Source of the DNA: Congregibacter sp. | GTDB taxonomy: Bacteria > Pseudomonadota > Gammaproteobacteria > Pseudomonadales > Halieaceae | Reading direction: 5' to 3' | NCBI GenBank assembly: GCA_013911345.1 | Contig: JACETJ010000010.1 | Location: 1-18,607 of the forward strand | Length of the DNA: 18,607 nt | Part shown: positions 1 through 8,499 of the stretch, piece after piece | Layout of the letters: every line of letters starts with the position of its first letter | Numbering within the stretch: position 1 is the stretch's first letter | Program-made: the position numbers and the translations under genes | Notes under the pieces: generated by a model | Told to the model about the DNA's origin: nothing | Database searches by the model: none | Seen by the model: the letters and a program-made list of their open reading frames with translations, nothing else

Positions 1-210
1 GGTCTGGCGGTCGACAATCCAGTGTCGCTCAAGCGCTATCAGCGCCAGCGGAAAACCGAAAATCTTGCGATGATGGCGGCGATGGAGGGCTTTAAGCGCG
101 GTTTCGGCAGCCAAAACCCACTAGCGGTCATTGCGCGTAATGTCGGGTTGGGCTTGGTTGACCAGCAGGCCTGGCTAAAGCGCTGGTTCATGGGACAGGC
201 GCTAAGCTGA
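1..210 (+). CDS. UbiH/UbiI-family FAD-dependent ubiquinone hydroxylase, C-terminal fragment
   Basis: Only the last 69 residues are present; the frame is open from base 1, so the gene begins outside the window. The fragment contains RYQRQRK, ENLAMMAAMEGFKRGF and a closing RNVGLGLVDQQAWLKRWFM stretch. This resembles the helical C-terminus of the UbiH/UbiF/UbiI (VisC) flavoprotein monooxygenases, which hydroxylate the benzoquinone ring in aerobic ubiquinone synthesis. The FAD-binding Rossmann motifs would lie upstream, so the choice among UbiI, UbiH and UbiF cannot be made from this part. UbiI/VisC is my best guess from the ending. The gene converges on the HAD phosphatase, and no convincing terminator was seen between them. 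Confidence 0.75.
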   Translation, partial: GLAVDNPVSLKRYQRQRKTENLAMMAAMEGFKRGFGSQNPLAVIARNVGLGLVDQQAWLKRWFMGQALS

Positions 211-324
211 GCCCTTTTCACGCGACTAAAGCCGAGTGCTTGATGTTCGCGGAATCCATGATTCACGAAGAGGGCTGCCACAGCGGCGAGCGAACCATCC
301 GCACCTCGCTTCCGTTTTCTGATC

Positions 325-984
325 TTAGCGCAGTGACAAGATCGGCCACTGATGCGCCTCGGCGTGGGCGCGAAGGGTCTCGTCGGGGTCGACAGCCACC
401 GGATGTCCCACAGCGCTCAGCAGCGGCAGGTCGTTGTGGGAGTCGGAATAGAACCAGCTGTCATCTGAATCCGTGATGTGGGGGTGCTGGCTTCGCCAAT
501 CGGCAAGATGACTAACTTTGCCCTCCCGAAAGCAGGGGCTGCCTTCAACCTTCCCGGTATAGCACTCAGCGCGGATACCCACTCCGCTGCCAAGCCAGTG
601 CTCAAACCCTAGCCTCGCGGCTACTGGCTCGGCCACCACTGCATGAGTAGCGGTCATCATCAAAAGCGTGTCCCCTTTGATGCGATGCTCGTTGAGGAGG
701 TCAAACGCTTTGTCGAGCAGCATCGGTTCAATGCACTCTGTTATGAATTGCCGCTGTAGTGACCTGACGGCTGATCGCGACATCCCGGTGAGTGGCTCGA
801 GCACAAAGTCGAGATAGGCGGCCATGTCGAGCTGACCCGATTGATAATCAGCGTAAAACGCGTCATTTTTCAGACGGAAGGTGTCTGCCTGAACGAGTCC
901 GGCATCGCACAGAAACTCCCCCCAACGGTGATCGGAGTCGCCCGCCAGCAGGGTGTTGTCGAGGTCAAATATCGCCAGTGCCAT
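325..984 (-). CDS. HAD-superfamily subfamily IB phosphatase (SerB-like)
   Basis: 219 residues, a normal length for the HAD-IB (phosphoserine phosphatase-like) family. Motif I is at the extreme N-terminus, FDLDNTLL, with nucleophile Asp7 and acid/base Asp9. Motif II is the Thr in MMTATHAV, and a conserved Lys lies in the [17 protein letters not shown] stretch. Motif IV is the acidic pair around [11 protein letters not shown]. These residues bind Mg2+ and carry out phosphoryl transfer. The substrate cannot be read from sequence; relatives are often annotated as phosphoserine or histidinol phosphatase. The protein is cytoplasmic, with no signal peptide. It starts at an ATG and is transcribed divergently from rppH, a pairing I recall from Pseudomonas-like genomes (knowledge, not checked). 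Confidence 0.88.
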   Translation of the reverse strand: MALAIFDLDNTLLAGDSDHRWGEFLCDAGLVQADTFRLKNDAFYADYQSGQLDMAAYLDFVLEPLTGMSRSAVRSLQRQFITECIEPMLLDKAFDLLNEHRIKGDTLLMMTATHAVVAEPVAARLGFEHWLGSGVGIRAECYTGKVEGSPCFREGKVSHLADWRSQHPHITDSDDSWFYSDSHNDLPLLSAVGHPVAVDPDETLRAHAEAHQWPILSLR

Positions 985-1016
985 AGGGTGGCCCGATTCG
1001 CTATCGAAGAAAGATG

Positions 1017-1041
1017 CCTCCTTTCGTGCCGTCGAAGGAGG
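1017..1041 (+). promoter_or_regulatory. Hairpin enclosing the Shine-Dalgarno sequence upstream of rppH
   Basis: CCTCCTTTCG at 1017-1026 pairs with CGAAGGAGG at 1033-1041, giving a 9-bp stem with one bulged T and a six-base loop. The right arm is a near-perfect Shine-Dalgarno sequence (AAGGAGG, 1035-1041) four bases before the GTG at 1046. If rppH translation starts there, the stem would hide the ribosome site. No T-run follows on either strand, so it is not an intrinsic terminator. The pairing is seen directly; the regulatory role is inference. Confidence 0.35.
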
Positions 1042-1045
1042 ATGT

Positions 1046-1657
1046 GTGGAAGAATACGGACTGAAGGCCCGTGTCTCAATCCCGGGTCAATCTCTGATCA
1101 ACTTCCGGAAAGCGACCTTGGAGCAAGCAGAAGACAACGAACGCGTAATCGACCGCGAGGGCTTTCGTCCCAATGTGGGGATCGTGATCTGCAATGCTAA
1201 CGATCAGGTTCTGTGGGGGCGTCGGATAAACGGCCGCGATTCATGGCAGTTTCCCCAGGGTGGCGTGCACCGTGACGAGAGCCCGGAAGCGGCTATGTAT
1301 CGCGAGCTGGAGGAAGAAGTGGGGCTTCGCCCTGAGTCAGTGGAAATGCTTGGTCGCACCCAAGGGTGGCTGCATTACCGCTTGCCCAAGCGATTTATTC
1401 GTAAAACAGAGAACCCGATCTGCATTGGCCAGAAGCAGATCTGGTTCCTGCTACGACTGACCGGCACTGAGAGCGATATCGCGCTGGATGCCCATGATGA
1501 CCCCGAGTTTGATCATTGGCGCTGGGTCAGTTACTGGTATCCGGTGACGGCGGTGGTTGATTTCAAGCAAGACGTATACCGGCAGGCGCTGACTCAGTTA
1601 GCGGGTCGGCTAACGCCTAAATCACACAGTAATCGCAGGCGGCGGAGGCAGCGTTAA
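1046..1657 (+). CDS. rppH: RNA pyrophosphohydrolase RppH (Nudix hydrolase)
   Basis: RppH removes pyrophosphate from the 5' end of triphosphorylated mRNA, opening it to RNase E. The Nudix box is clear: [23 protein letters not shown] fits GX5EX7REUXEEXGU. The flanks match RppH closely: [33 protein letters not shown] and [11 protein letters not shown]. The start is uncertain. Homologues begin at the residue pair Ile-Asp just before GFRPN, but here the preceding codon is GTA (Val), not a start. Candidates are GTG 1046, with AAGGAGG four bases upstream and a 203-residue product, or TTG 1118, with weak GGAAAG upstream and a 179-residue product closer to family length. I give 1046 for its ribosome site. 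The stop overlaps the ptsP start by one base (TAATG), so the two are likely translationally coupled. Confidence 0.9.
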   Translation: MEEYGLKARVSIPGQSLINFRKATLEQAEDNERVIDREGFRPNVGIVICNANDQVLWGRRINGRDSWQFPQGGVHRDESPEAAMYRELEEEVGLRPESVEMLGRTQGWLHYRLPKRFIRKTENPICIGQKQIWFLLRLTGTESDIALDAHDDPEFDHWRWVSYWYPVTAVVDFKQDVYRQALTQLAGRLTPKSHSNRRRRRQR

Positions 1658-3933
1658 TGCTTGAGGTATTGCGCCGCTTGATTCAGGACGTCAATGCGGC
1701 TGACTCACTCGAAGATGCGCTCGCTCTGATCGTCGCCCAGGTCAGGGCTGCCATGCACACCGATGTCTGCACGATTTATCTCCACGACAAGGCGAGCCGA
1801 AAGCTGGTCTTTCGCGCAACCGAAGGGTTGAATTCTGAGAAGGTTGGCCAGTTTGGCTTGGGGTTTGATGAGGGTCTGGTGGGTTGGGTCGCTACTCGTG
1901 AGGAACCCCTCAATTTGAACGACGCCAGCGCTCATCCTCAATTTCAATTGGTGGAAGGGTTAGGGGAAGAGCCTTTCAACGCCTTTCTTGGCGCGCCTAT
2001 CGTGCACCAGCGCGACTTGCTCGGCGTGTTGGTGGTGCAGCAGGGAGATCATCGTCGATTCTCGGAAGACGAGGAGGCGTTCCTGATCACCGTATCAGCG
2101 CAGCTGGCAGGCCTTATCGCCCATGCAGAGCTGGCAGGTGTGATCCGCCAGGCGCCGGCGGTGGCGGAGGATGCGGAGGGCGGTGCGCGCTTGTCGGGCG
2201 TTGCCGCTTGCTCTGGGATTGGTATTGGTACGGCGGCCTGGATTTCACCGCATGCCGATTTACAGACCGTGCCTTCCCGGGAAGCAACGGACCGGCGCGC
2301 CGAACTAAAAGCTTTCAGAGAAGCGCTCGCCAGTGTGCGTGCAGACATTCAGCAGGTTGCCGAAAACCTTGAGGATGAGCTGGGTCCTGAGGATCGCGCG
2401 CTGTTTGGCGTCTACCTGAGCATTCTGGATGACTCTGCGTTAGGGGGAGAGGTGGCGGCGCTGATTAAGGCAGGTGAATGGGCTCAGGGCGCGTTGAGCC
2501 AGGTCATGCTTCGTCACATCCGGCACTTCGAGCGCATGGAGCACTCTTATCTGCGCGAGCGAGCGGTCGATGTTCGTGATCTCGGTACCCGAGTGCTGGG
2601 GTATTTACAGGACGCAGACCGGGAGGAGGCGCATTACCCCGAAGCCACTGTGTTGGTGGCCGAGGAGCTCACCGCTTCCGCACTGGGAGAAATCCCGCGC
2701 GACAAGCTGGTGGGCATTGTTTCGATGCGTGGCAGTGCCAATAGCCATACCGCGATATTGGCAAGGGCCATGGGTATCCCGGCCGTCGTGGGTGTGGAGG
2801 ACCTGCCACTCAAGCAGCTGCCCGATCGACAGTTGGTAGTGGACGGCTATAACGGCCGCGTCTATGTGAATCCGCATCCCGATCTGCTGTCGAGATTTCA
2901 GGGTTTATTGGCGGAGGATGAGGCTCTTTTCGAAGAGCTGGCGCCGCTGGCTCAGCAACCGGCGGCGACATCTGACGGCTACGCTGTTCCGCTGTGGGTC
3001 AATACAGGTGTTGCGGCCGATGTGCAGCGCGCGAGGGAGTTTGGTGCTGAGGGTGTCGGGCTGTATCGCACCGAAGTGAGTTTTCTCCTGCGCGATCGGT
3101 TCCCCAGTGAAGAGGAGCAACGCCAGCTGTACCGCGAGCAGCTGGAAGCCTTGCATCCATCTCCCGTTACCATGCGAACGCTGGACATTGGCGGCGATAA
3201 AGCACTGCCGTATTTTCCGATAGAAGAGTCAAACCCTTTTCTGGGGTGGCGCGGTATACGGGTCACCCTAGACCACCCGGAGATCTTTCTGACGCAGGTC
3301 AGGGCTATGCTGAAGGCCAACGAGGGGCTCGATAACCTCCGCATTCTGTTACCCATGGTGACAGCAATAGATGAGTTGCGATCCGCCCGGGAATTGATTT
3401 TGCGTTGCCATGCTGAGGTCATGAGCGAAGGTTTCAGCGCGGGGCTCCCTCCAATAGGCGTGATGATTGAAGTGCCCGCCGCCGTGTATCTGGCGGGACC
3501 GTTGGCAGAAGAAGCTGATTTCCTCTCGGTGGGCTCCAACGATTTGACCCAGTATTTACTGGCCGTGGATCGCGGCAATGCGAGAGTGGCTGATTTGTAT
3601 CAGTCGCTTCATCCCGCAGTCCTGACAGCCCTTGCAGATATCATTACTGCCGCCCACAAGCACAACCGCTCGGTCAGCATTTGCGGCGAGCTGGCTGGAG
3701 ATCCTCGGGCAGCGCCTCTTTTGGTAGCCATGGGGTTTGACCAGTTGTCCATGAATGCGGGCAGTCTTTCAGTGATCAAGCGCATCTTGAGTGCTTTCAG
3801 CCGTGCCGAACTGGAGCAGCTAATGGCGACCATACAGCCATTAAGGTCCGCTCAGGAGGTCGTTACGGCGTTGGATCTGGCGCTGAGCGACCGAGGCCTT
3901 GACGTGTTCCTGCGCCGCGGAGGCGACGTATAA
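1657..3933 (+). CDS. ptsP: PtsP, phosphoenolpyruvate-protein phosphotransferase (Enzyme I-Ntr)
   Basis: 758 residues, close to the usual length of about 750. An N-terminal GAF domain (about 15-160) precedes a full Enzyme I module. The phosphohistidine swivel domain carries GSANSHTAILARAMGIP, with active His364. The TIM-barrel PEP-binding domain shows TMRTLDIGGDK, IGVMIEVPAA, GSNDLTQYLLAVDRGN and the catalytic Cys676 in SICGELAGDP. The protein takes phosphate from PEP and passes it to NPr and then EIIA-Ntr, a regulatory rather than sugar-importing phosphorelay. GAF domains in this family respond to nitrogen status such as glutamine (known for E. coli; inferred here). No npr or ptsN gene is in the window. 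The stop is immediately followed by the lgt ATG (TAAATG). Confidence 0.96.
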   Translation: MLEVLRRLIQDVNAADSLEDALALIVAQVRAAMHTDVCTIYLHDKASRKLVFRATEGLNSEKVGQFGLGFDEGLVGWVATREEPLNLNDASAHPQFQLVEGLGEEPFNAFLGAPIVHQRDLLGVLVVQQGDHRRFSEDEEAFLITVSAQLAGLIAHAELAGVIRQAPAVAEDAEGGARLSGVAACSGIGIGTAAWISPHADLQTVPSREATDRRAELKAFREALASVRADIQQVAENLEDELGPEDRALFGVYLSILDDSALGGEVAALIKAGEWAQGALSQVMLRHIRHFERMEHSYLRERAVDVRDLGTRVLGYLQDADREEAHYPEATVLVAEELTASALGEIPRDKLVGIVSMRGSANSHTAILARAMGIPAVVGVEDLPLKQLPDRQLVVDGYNGRVYVNPHPDLLSRFQGLLAEDEALFEELAPLAQQPAATSDGYAVPLWVNTGVAADVQRAREFGAEGVGLYRTEVSFLLRDRFPSEEEQRQLYREQLEALHPSPVTMRTLDIGGDKALPYFPIEESNPFLGWRGIRVTLDHPEIFLTQVRAMLKANEGLDNLRILLPMVTAIDELRSARELILRCHAEVMSEGFSAGLPPIGVMIEVPAAVYLAGPLAEEADFLSVGSNDLTQYLLAVDRGNARVADLYQSLHPAVLTALADIITAAHKHNRSVSICGELAGDPRAAPLLVAMGFDQLSMNAGSLSVIKRILSAFSRAELEQLMATIQPLRSAQEVVTALDLALSDRGLDVFLRRGGDV

Positions 3934-4722
3934 ATGGTGCCTTACCCTGACATTGATCCCGTAGCGCTTGCATTGGGACCCATCAAAATCCACTGGTACG
4001 GGCTGACCTATATTGCTGGTTTTGCGTTCGCGTGGTGGCTAGCACGGCGGCGGTGTGAGCAGCCCCACTCCCCATTGGCGCGGGCGCAGGTAGATGACCT
4101 AATTTTCTATGCCGCGGTGGGCGTGGTCATAGGAGGCCGGCTTGGCTACGCTGTTTTTTACGGTTTTGAGCGGCTGGCCTCGGACCCGATGTGGCTGTTT
4201 CGGGTCTGGGAAGGCGGAATGGCCTTTCACGGTGGGTTGCTGGGCGTGCTGACGGCTATGGCATTCTTCGCACGCCAGCGCCAGATCCAGTGGGGTCGGT
4301 TGATGGACTTTGTCGCGCCGCTGACGCCGGTGGGACTCGCTTTGGGCAGACTGGGTAATTTTATTGGGCAGGAGCTGTGGGGTCGGCCTGCTGACGTCCC
4401 CTGGGCTATGATCTTCCCAAACGATCCATTGGGTCTCGCACGCCACCCCTCTCAGCTCTATCAATTTGCGCTTGAGGGATGCCTGCTGTTCTTGGTATTG
4501 CTCTGGTTTAGCCGCAAACAGCGGCCCACTTGGGCGGTGTCGGGCGTGTTCCTGGTCGGTTACGGAGCGCTTCGTTTTGTTGCGGAGTTTTTCCGGGAGC
4601 CCGATGCCCATATTGGCTTCGACGCACTGGGCTGGATGACCCGCGGGCAGCTACTGTGTGTGCCCATGCTGGTAGCAGGGTTGTGTTTACTGTACTGGGC
4701 TTACCGCCCAAAAACTCGATGA
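3934..4722 (+). CDS. lgt: Prolipoprotein diacylglyceryl transferase Lgt
   Basis: 262 residues, integral to the inner membrane with about seven hydrophobic segments. Lgt moves a diacylglyceryl group from phosphatidylglycerol to the lipobox cysteine of preprolipoproteins, the first step of lipoprotein maturation. Family motifs: IHWYGLTY near the N-terminus, [21 protein letters not shown] with His99, the signature [15 protein letters not shown] with Arg139, and RHPSQLYQ. It starts at the ATG directly after the ptsP stop, and thyA follows after seven bases with GAGGGG as ribosome site. The order ptsP-lgt-thyA is conserved in enterobacteria. One probable client, the DUF4136 lipoprotein, is encoded near the right edge of the window. 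Confidence 0.96.
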   Translation: MVPYPDIDPVALALGPIKIHWYGLTYIAGFAFAWWLARRRCEQPHSPLARAQVDDLIFYAAVGVVIGGRLGYAVFYGFERLASDPMWLFRVWEGGMAFHGGLLGVLTAMAFFARQRQIQWGRLMDFVAPLTPVGLALGRLGNFIGQELWGRPADVPWAMIFPNDPLGLARHPSQLYQFALEGCLLFLVLLWFSRKQRPTWAVSGVFLVGYGALRFVAEFFREPDAHIGFDALGWMTRGQLLCVPMLVAGLCLLYWAYRPKTR

Positions 4723-4729
4723 GGGGTTC

Positions 4730-5563
4730 ATGCAGGCGTATCTCGACTTACTGAACGACATTCGCGAATACGGGATCGATCGCGGCGACCGCACAGGCAC
4801 AGGCACTCGCTCAGTGTTCGGGCGGCAGTTGCGCTTTGATCTGACTCAGGGCTTTCCCATTCTCACCACTAAGCGAGTGCACTTCAAAAGTGTGGTGAAT
4901 GAGTTGATCTGGTTTCTCAGTGGTGACACCAACACGCGCTGGTTGCGCGAAAATGGTGTGAGTATTTGGGATGAGTGGGCGACTGAGGAGGGTGATCTGG
5001 GGCCGCTTTACGGTGCTCAGTGGCATGCCTGGCCCACCCGCGACGGCGGCAGCATCAACCAGATCGATTATGTCGTCGATTGCCTGAAAAATAGGCCGGA
5101 AAGCCGGCGCATCCTCTTTCACGCCTGGAACGTCGAATACCTGCCAGATGAGACAGTGACCCCTCAGGATAACGTGCGTGCTGGCCGCATGGCGCTGCCA
5201 CCCTGCCACCTTCTATACCAATTTTATGTGGGCAGGGGTGCGCTTTCAGCTCAGCTCTACATCCGGTCCAGCGACGTCTTTCTGGGTCTGCCCTTCAATA
5301 TTGCCTCGGTGGCTCTGCTCGTTCACATGCTGGCGCAACAGTGCGATCTGGCGGTTGGCGAAGTCGTGGTAACCCTTGGGGACGCGCATTTATATAGTAA
5401 TCACGGTGAACAGGTCAGTACGCAATTGGCGCGGTCGCCGTGCGAGCTGCCTTCACTGGAGATTCTCAGGAGACCAGACTCTATTTATGACTATCAGTTT
5501 GAGGATTTTCAGCTCACAGGTTATGACCCGTCCCCCAATATCCCGGCTCCCGTCGCTATATGA
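4730..5563 (+). CDS. thyA: Thymidylate synthase ThyA
   Basis: 277 residues (E. coli has 264). The enzyme methylates dUMP to dTMP using 5,10-methylenetetrahydrofolate and releases dihydrofolate. Visible signatures: [14 protein letters not shown] (phosphate loop), [20 protein letters not shown], the catalytic cysteine in [12 protein letters not shown] (Cys159), [28 protein letters not shown], and the C-terminal PAPVAI tail that closes over the active site. There is a modest insertion around residues 110-140 ([16 protein letters not shown] to QDNVRAGR). The stop overlaps the folA start by four bases (ATGA), so the producer and recycler of dihydrofolate are translationally coupled. Confidence 0.97.
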   Translation: MQAYLDLLNDIREYGIDRGDRTGTGTRSVFGRQLRFDLTQGFPILTTKRVHFKSVVNELIWFLSGDTNTRWLRENGVSIWDEWATEEGDLGPLYGAQWHAWPTRDGGSINQIDYVVDCLKNRPESRRILFHAWNVEYLPDETVTPQDNVRAGRMALPPCHLLYQFYVGRGALSAQLYIRSSDVFLGLPFNIASVALLVHMLAQQCDLAVGEVVVTLGDAHLYSNHGEQVSTQLARSPCELPSLEILRRPDSIYDYQFEDFQLTGYDPSPNIPAPVAI

Positions 5564-6099
5564 CTCTGCAGCATGACCAAAATGATGTCCCGGTAGTGTT
5601 GGTGCTGGCTGCCGCCGAAAATGGCGTGATTGGCAAGGGCGATGCCCTGCCGTGGGAACTGCCGGATGATCTTCGGCACTTCAAGCGAACGACCATAGGG
5701 CGCCCGATCATCATGGGCCGCAAAACCTTTGAGAGCGTGGGATTTCCGTTGCCTGGCCGGACAAACATTGTGATTACCAGAGATGAAGCATGGTCGCATG
5801 AGGGCGTTGTGACGTGTCATACCCTCGAGGACGCGTTGGAGCGGGCATTTGAGCAGACACTGATTGATGGAGCTGACGCCGTGATGGTCGTCGGTGGCGC
5901 AGAAATCTACCGGCTGGCCTTGGCGAGAGCCGATAGAGTGGTGCTCACCCGCGTGCGGGGCGAGGTGTCTGGAGATGTGGTCTTCGATCTCGATTTAGTG
6001 TCTGGGTGGACTGAGATCTCAAGGAATGAGTATGCCGCCGAAGGGGGCAACAGCCACGCCTTCGCCATTGTCGAATTGGAACCACCTCAAAATGCCTGA
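5560..6099 (+). CDS. folA: Dihydrofolate reductase FolA
   Basis: 179 residues. It reduces dihydrofolate to tetrahydrofolate with NADPH, regenerating the cofactor oxidised by ThyA. The fold signature is clear: [26 protein letters not shown], with Trp32 and the catalytic Asp37 (equivalent to E. coli Trp22 and Asp27), then the NADPH-binding [25 protein letters not shown] and the second glycine motif [14 protein letters not shown]. The first ten residues ([10 protein letters not shown]) extend beyond the usual start. The ATG at 5560 overlapping the thyA stop is nevertheless the natural coupled start, as no later in-frame start precedes the conserved core. It is the last gene of the rppH cluster, and a hairpin spans its stop codon. 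Confidence 0.96.
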   Translation: MTLQHDQNDVPVVLVLAAAENGVIGKGDALPWELPDDLRHFKRTTIGRPIIMGRKTFESVGFPLPGRTNIVITRDEAWSHEGVVTCHTLEDALERAFEQTLIDGADAVMVVGGAEIYRLALARADRVVLTRVRGEVSGDVVFDLDLVSGWTEISRNEYAAEGGNSHAFAIVELEPPQNA

Positions 6100-6109
6100 T
6101 TTTGAGTGG
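6082..6109 (+). terminator. Hairpin across the folA stop codon, possible weak terminator
   Basis: CCACCTCAAAAT (6082-6093) pairs with ATTTTGAGTGG (6099-6109): an 11-bp stem with one bulged C and a five-base loop, GCCTG. The folA stop codon (6097-6099) lies at the loop/stem junction. There is no T-tract after the stem, so Rho-independent termination is doubtful. It could instead stabilise the 3' end of the mRNA or act as a processing boundary. Confidence 0.35.
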
Positions 6110-6114
6110 CGGCG

Positions 6115-6158
6115 TTACCGTGAAACCATTTGCGTTGCAGAAACGTACACGGTAAATT
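6115..6158 (+). promoter_or_regulatory. Candidate promoter of the TonB operon within an 8-bp inverted repeat
   Basis: TTACCGTG (6115-6122) and CACGGTAA (6148-6155) form a perfect inverted repeat 25 bases apart. Between and over them lies a weak sigma-70-like pair, TTGCGT (6130-6135) and TAAATT (6153-6158), separated by 17 bases. It matches the consensus at 3 of 6 and 4 of 6 positions. The right half-site would overlap the -10 box and the left would sit just upstream of the -35, as an operator might. No Fur-box-like sequence was recognised. The repeat is certain, the promoter weak. Confidence 0.3.
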
Positions 6159-6280
6159 CCCTCCCCCAACTCGATGGCGACCCATTAAATAAGAACGCCA
6201 CTGATTTTAAGGTTCAGTGAGGGGCCGACTGCGGTCTGTGCCCACACCCCGATTTGCTCTTGAGAGGAAGCATCAACCCC

Positions 6281-7051
6281 ATGACTACGACTCGACTAAA
6301 AACCCTACTGTTGGCGGTATGCGTCGGCGGCAGTGCGTCTATTGCAGGCGCACAGACCATCGACCCTATCGTGGAGGTAGGAAAGGAACGTACTGCGGCA
6401 GCGAAGGCCTCTCAGGCCAAGATTGATCGGCTGGCAGATGAGACCGCCAGCCTCTTGACCGACTACAAGACGGTGGTAAAGCAGGTCGACGGACTCAAGG
6501 TCTACAACGCACGGCTTGAGCGCCAGATCGCCAATCAGGAGAAGCGCATCCGCGATATCGACGCGTCGATTGCCGAAGCGTCGGTGATCCAGCGCCAGAT
6601 CCCGCCGCTGGTGACACGCATGCTTGATGGGCTCGAACAGTTCATCAATCTTGACATGCCGTTTGATCTCGACACGCGCCTAGGGAATATCGAGGCGGTC
6701 CGCGCGAATATGGATCGCTCCGACGTGACGTCTGCAGAAGCTTTCCGTCAGGTCTTGGAGCTGTATTCAATTGAGCTTCAGTACGGTCGAGGCATCGAAG
6801 CCTATACCGACACGATCGCGCTCGGTGGTATTGACCGAGAGGTGGATATTCTCCGCATTGGTCGGGTGGCGCTGGTTTACCAGAGCACAGACGGAGCCGA
6901 GACGGGTGCGTGGAATAAAGACGCACAGACTTGGGAAGAGCTGTCCGCCGGCGATTATGCTGCCGCGGTCCGCAAAGGGGTTCGAATCGCCAAGAAGCAG
7001 GCGACGATCGAGCTGTTAAACATGCCTGTATCTGCGCCGGAGGCGAACTGA
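6281..7051 (+). CDS. DUF3450 family periplasmic protein of a TonB2-type system
   Basis: 256 residues from the ATG at 6281, preceded by AGAGGAAG. A Sec signal peptide (LKTLLLAVCVGGSASIAGA, cleavage before QTIDP) sends it to the periplasm. A long coiled coil follows (about mature residues 15-90, heptad-like KIDRLADETASLL through NARLERQIANQEKRI), then a globular C-terminal part with DREVDILRIGRVALVY at 185-200. The family is DUF3450, of unknown biochemical function, commonly found first in operons with TtpC/ExbB/ExbD/TonB, as here. The stop is one base from the next ATG. Its C-terminal half resembles the periplasmic region of the adjacent TtpC-like protein. A role in coupling or regulating the ExbB/TonB complex is inference from context. 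Confidence 0.85.
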   Translation: MTTTRLKTLLLAVCVGGSASIAGAQTIDPIVEVGKERTAAAKASQAKIDRLADETASLLTDYKTVVKQVDGLKVYNARLERQIANQEKRIRDIDASIAEASVIQRQIPPLVTRMLDGLEQFINLDMPFDLDTRLGNIEAVRANMDRSDVTSAEAFRQVLELYSIELQYGRGIEAYTDTIALGGIDREVDILRIGRVALVYQSTDGAETGAWNKDAQTWEELSAGDYAAAVRKGVRIAKKQATIELLNMPVSAPEAN

Positions 7052-7052
7052 C

Positions 7053-8477
7053 ATGCGTTCTTCATTGCTAAAAGTATCTGCCCTCGCGCTGGCTTGTGCG
7101 TTAACTGTGCCCGCTTCCTGGGCTCAGGACGCGGAAGTTGACCCAGAGGCGCCCCCGCCCCCGACGCCGCAGGAAATCGCCGCGGAAAACCTCGATCAGC
7201 TTCTTGATCTGGTCAAGCAGGGTCAGGCTCGCGCTTCTGCCGAGAACAAGGCCCGTGAAGACCGGTTTTCACAGGATAAAGCGAATCAGGCCGCAGCCCT
7301 AAAGCGCGCTGAAGAAGAGCGCGTTCGCGAGGAGCGTCGCTCCGCAAGGCTCGAGAAGCAGTTCGAACAAAACGAACTGTTGATTGCTGCGAAGCAGGAG
7401 CAGCTGCGCGAGCGTCTGGGGACATTGTCTGAGCTGTTTGGTCACCTTACGGCCGCATCGGGAGATCTGGCCTCTAACGTCGAGGTGTCTCTCGTGAGTT
7501 CGGAATATCCGGGCCGTGAGGGCTTTTTGAAGGGCCTGATTGCCAAGATGTCGGGTTCCGATCAATTGCCCAGTATCGAGGAGATCGAGCGTGTCTGGTT
7601 CGAGCTGCTGCGTGAAATTCGCGAGCAGGGCGAGGTGAGCCGATTCAGTGCTCAGGTTGCGACCCCATCGGGTGAGCTCAGTGAGCGAGAGGTCGTCCGG
7701 GTAGGTGCCTTTAACATCATCGATACCGACGGCAACTATCTGTCTTTTAATATAGACAAGCTCTCCGAGTTGCCTCGTCAGCCCGGTGGTGGCTTCAACT
7801 CACAGGCAGAGGATTTGGCAGGCTCTCAGTCTGGCCTGACGCAGTTTGGTATTGACCCGACTGGCCCGACGGGTGGCTCATTCCTCGCCGCAATTATTGA
7901 CAGCCCGACAATCTCAGAGCGCTGGCACCAAGGCGGCTATGTGGGCTATGCCATTACGGCAGTAGGTGCTTTCGCTTTCATTCTCGCCATCTATCGATTG
8001 ATCGTGCTGACGGCAGTGGGCGGCAAAGTGTCCTCTCAGCTCAAGTCGAACTCAGCACGTGATGACAATCCGTTAGGGCGTGTGCTCAAGGTTCATGAGA
8101 CCAACCCCAACATGGATCCCGAGACTTTAGAGCTGAAAATGGCTGAGGCCGTACTTAGCGAGACACCGAAGCTCGAGTCAGGTCTGACGCTGTTGAAGAT
8201 CATCGCGGCAGTTGCGCCGCTGATGGGTCTGCTCGGAACGGTGACCGGTATGATTATTACCTTCCAGGCGATCACGATCTTTGGTGCCGGTGATCCCAAG
8301 GCCATGGCTGGCGGTATTTCGTCAGCACTGGTGACGACGGTTTTGGGTCTGCTGGTGGCGATTCCGACAGTCCTGCTTCATACAGTAGTGAATGGTCGCT
8401 CGCAGCGCATCATCCACGTCCTGAACGAGCAAGCGACAGGTATCGTGGCAGAGCACTCCGAACGCGCGCATAACTGA
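7053..8477 (+). CDS. TtpC-like long ExbB, TonB-system energiser with periplasmic N-terminal domain
   Basis: 474 residues, about twice the length of ordinary ExbB. Order: signal peptide (1-24, ending SWA), a Pro-rich linker (PEAPPPPTPQE), a charged coiled coil (about 45-125), a globular periplasmic part (about 130-280), then a MotA/TolQ/ExbB channel. Membrane segments lie near 295-320, 380-405 (AAVAPLMGLLGTVTGMI, the proton-channel signature) and 422-443 (SSALVTTVLGLLVAIPT). This architecture matches TtpC, which the Vibrio TonB2 system needs in addition to ExbB2/ExbD2. The periplasmic part is probably homologous to the DUF3450 protein encoded just upstream: both carry an SxE...RV...REV..R(V/I)G pattern. 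It likely forms part of the proton-driven motor with the short ExbB and the ExbDs. Confidence 0.88.
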   Translation: MRSSLLKVSALALACALTVPASWAQDAEVDPEAPPPPTPQEIAAENLDQLLDLVKQGQARASAENKAREDRFSQDKANQAAALKRAEEERVREERRSARLEKQFEQNELLIAAKQEQLRERLGTLSELFGHLTAASGDLASNVEVSLVSSEYPGREGFLKGLIAKMSGSDQLPSIEEIERVWFELLREIREQGEVSRFSAQVATPSGELSEREVVRVGAFNIIDTDGNYLSFNIDKLSELPRQPGGGFNSQAEDLAGSQSGLTQFGIDPTGPTGGSFLAAIIDSPTISERWHQGGYVGYAITAVGAFAFILAIYRLIVLTAVGGKVSSQLKSNSARDDNPLGRVLKVHETNPNMDPETLELKMAEAVLSETPKLESGLTLLKIIAAVAPLMGLLGTVTGMIITFQAITIFGAGDPKAMAGGISSALVTTVLGLLVAIPTVLLHTVVNGRSQRIIHVLNEQATGIVAEHSERAHN

Positions 8478-8499
8478 TTGCCCGGGAGGTTAGCTGTCG

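Noticed and set aside
211..324. Possible terminator between the ubiquinone hydroxylase and HAD genes (AGCGA/TCGCT followed by TTTT).
   Set aside because: Only a five-base stem with a 12-base loop; too weak to call.
2979..3578. 199-codon open frame on the minus strand inside ptsP.
   Set aside because: Ser/Arg-rich translation without domain features, antisense to a strongly conserved enzyme; a GC-rich codon shadow.
4099..4611. 170-codon open frame on the minus strand inside lgt.
   Set aside because: Antisense to the conserved Lgt reading frame, with no recognisable motif and no ribosome site supporting it.
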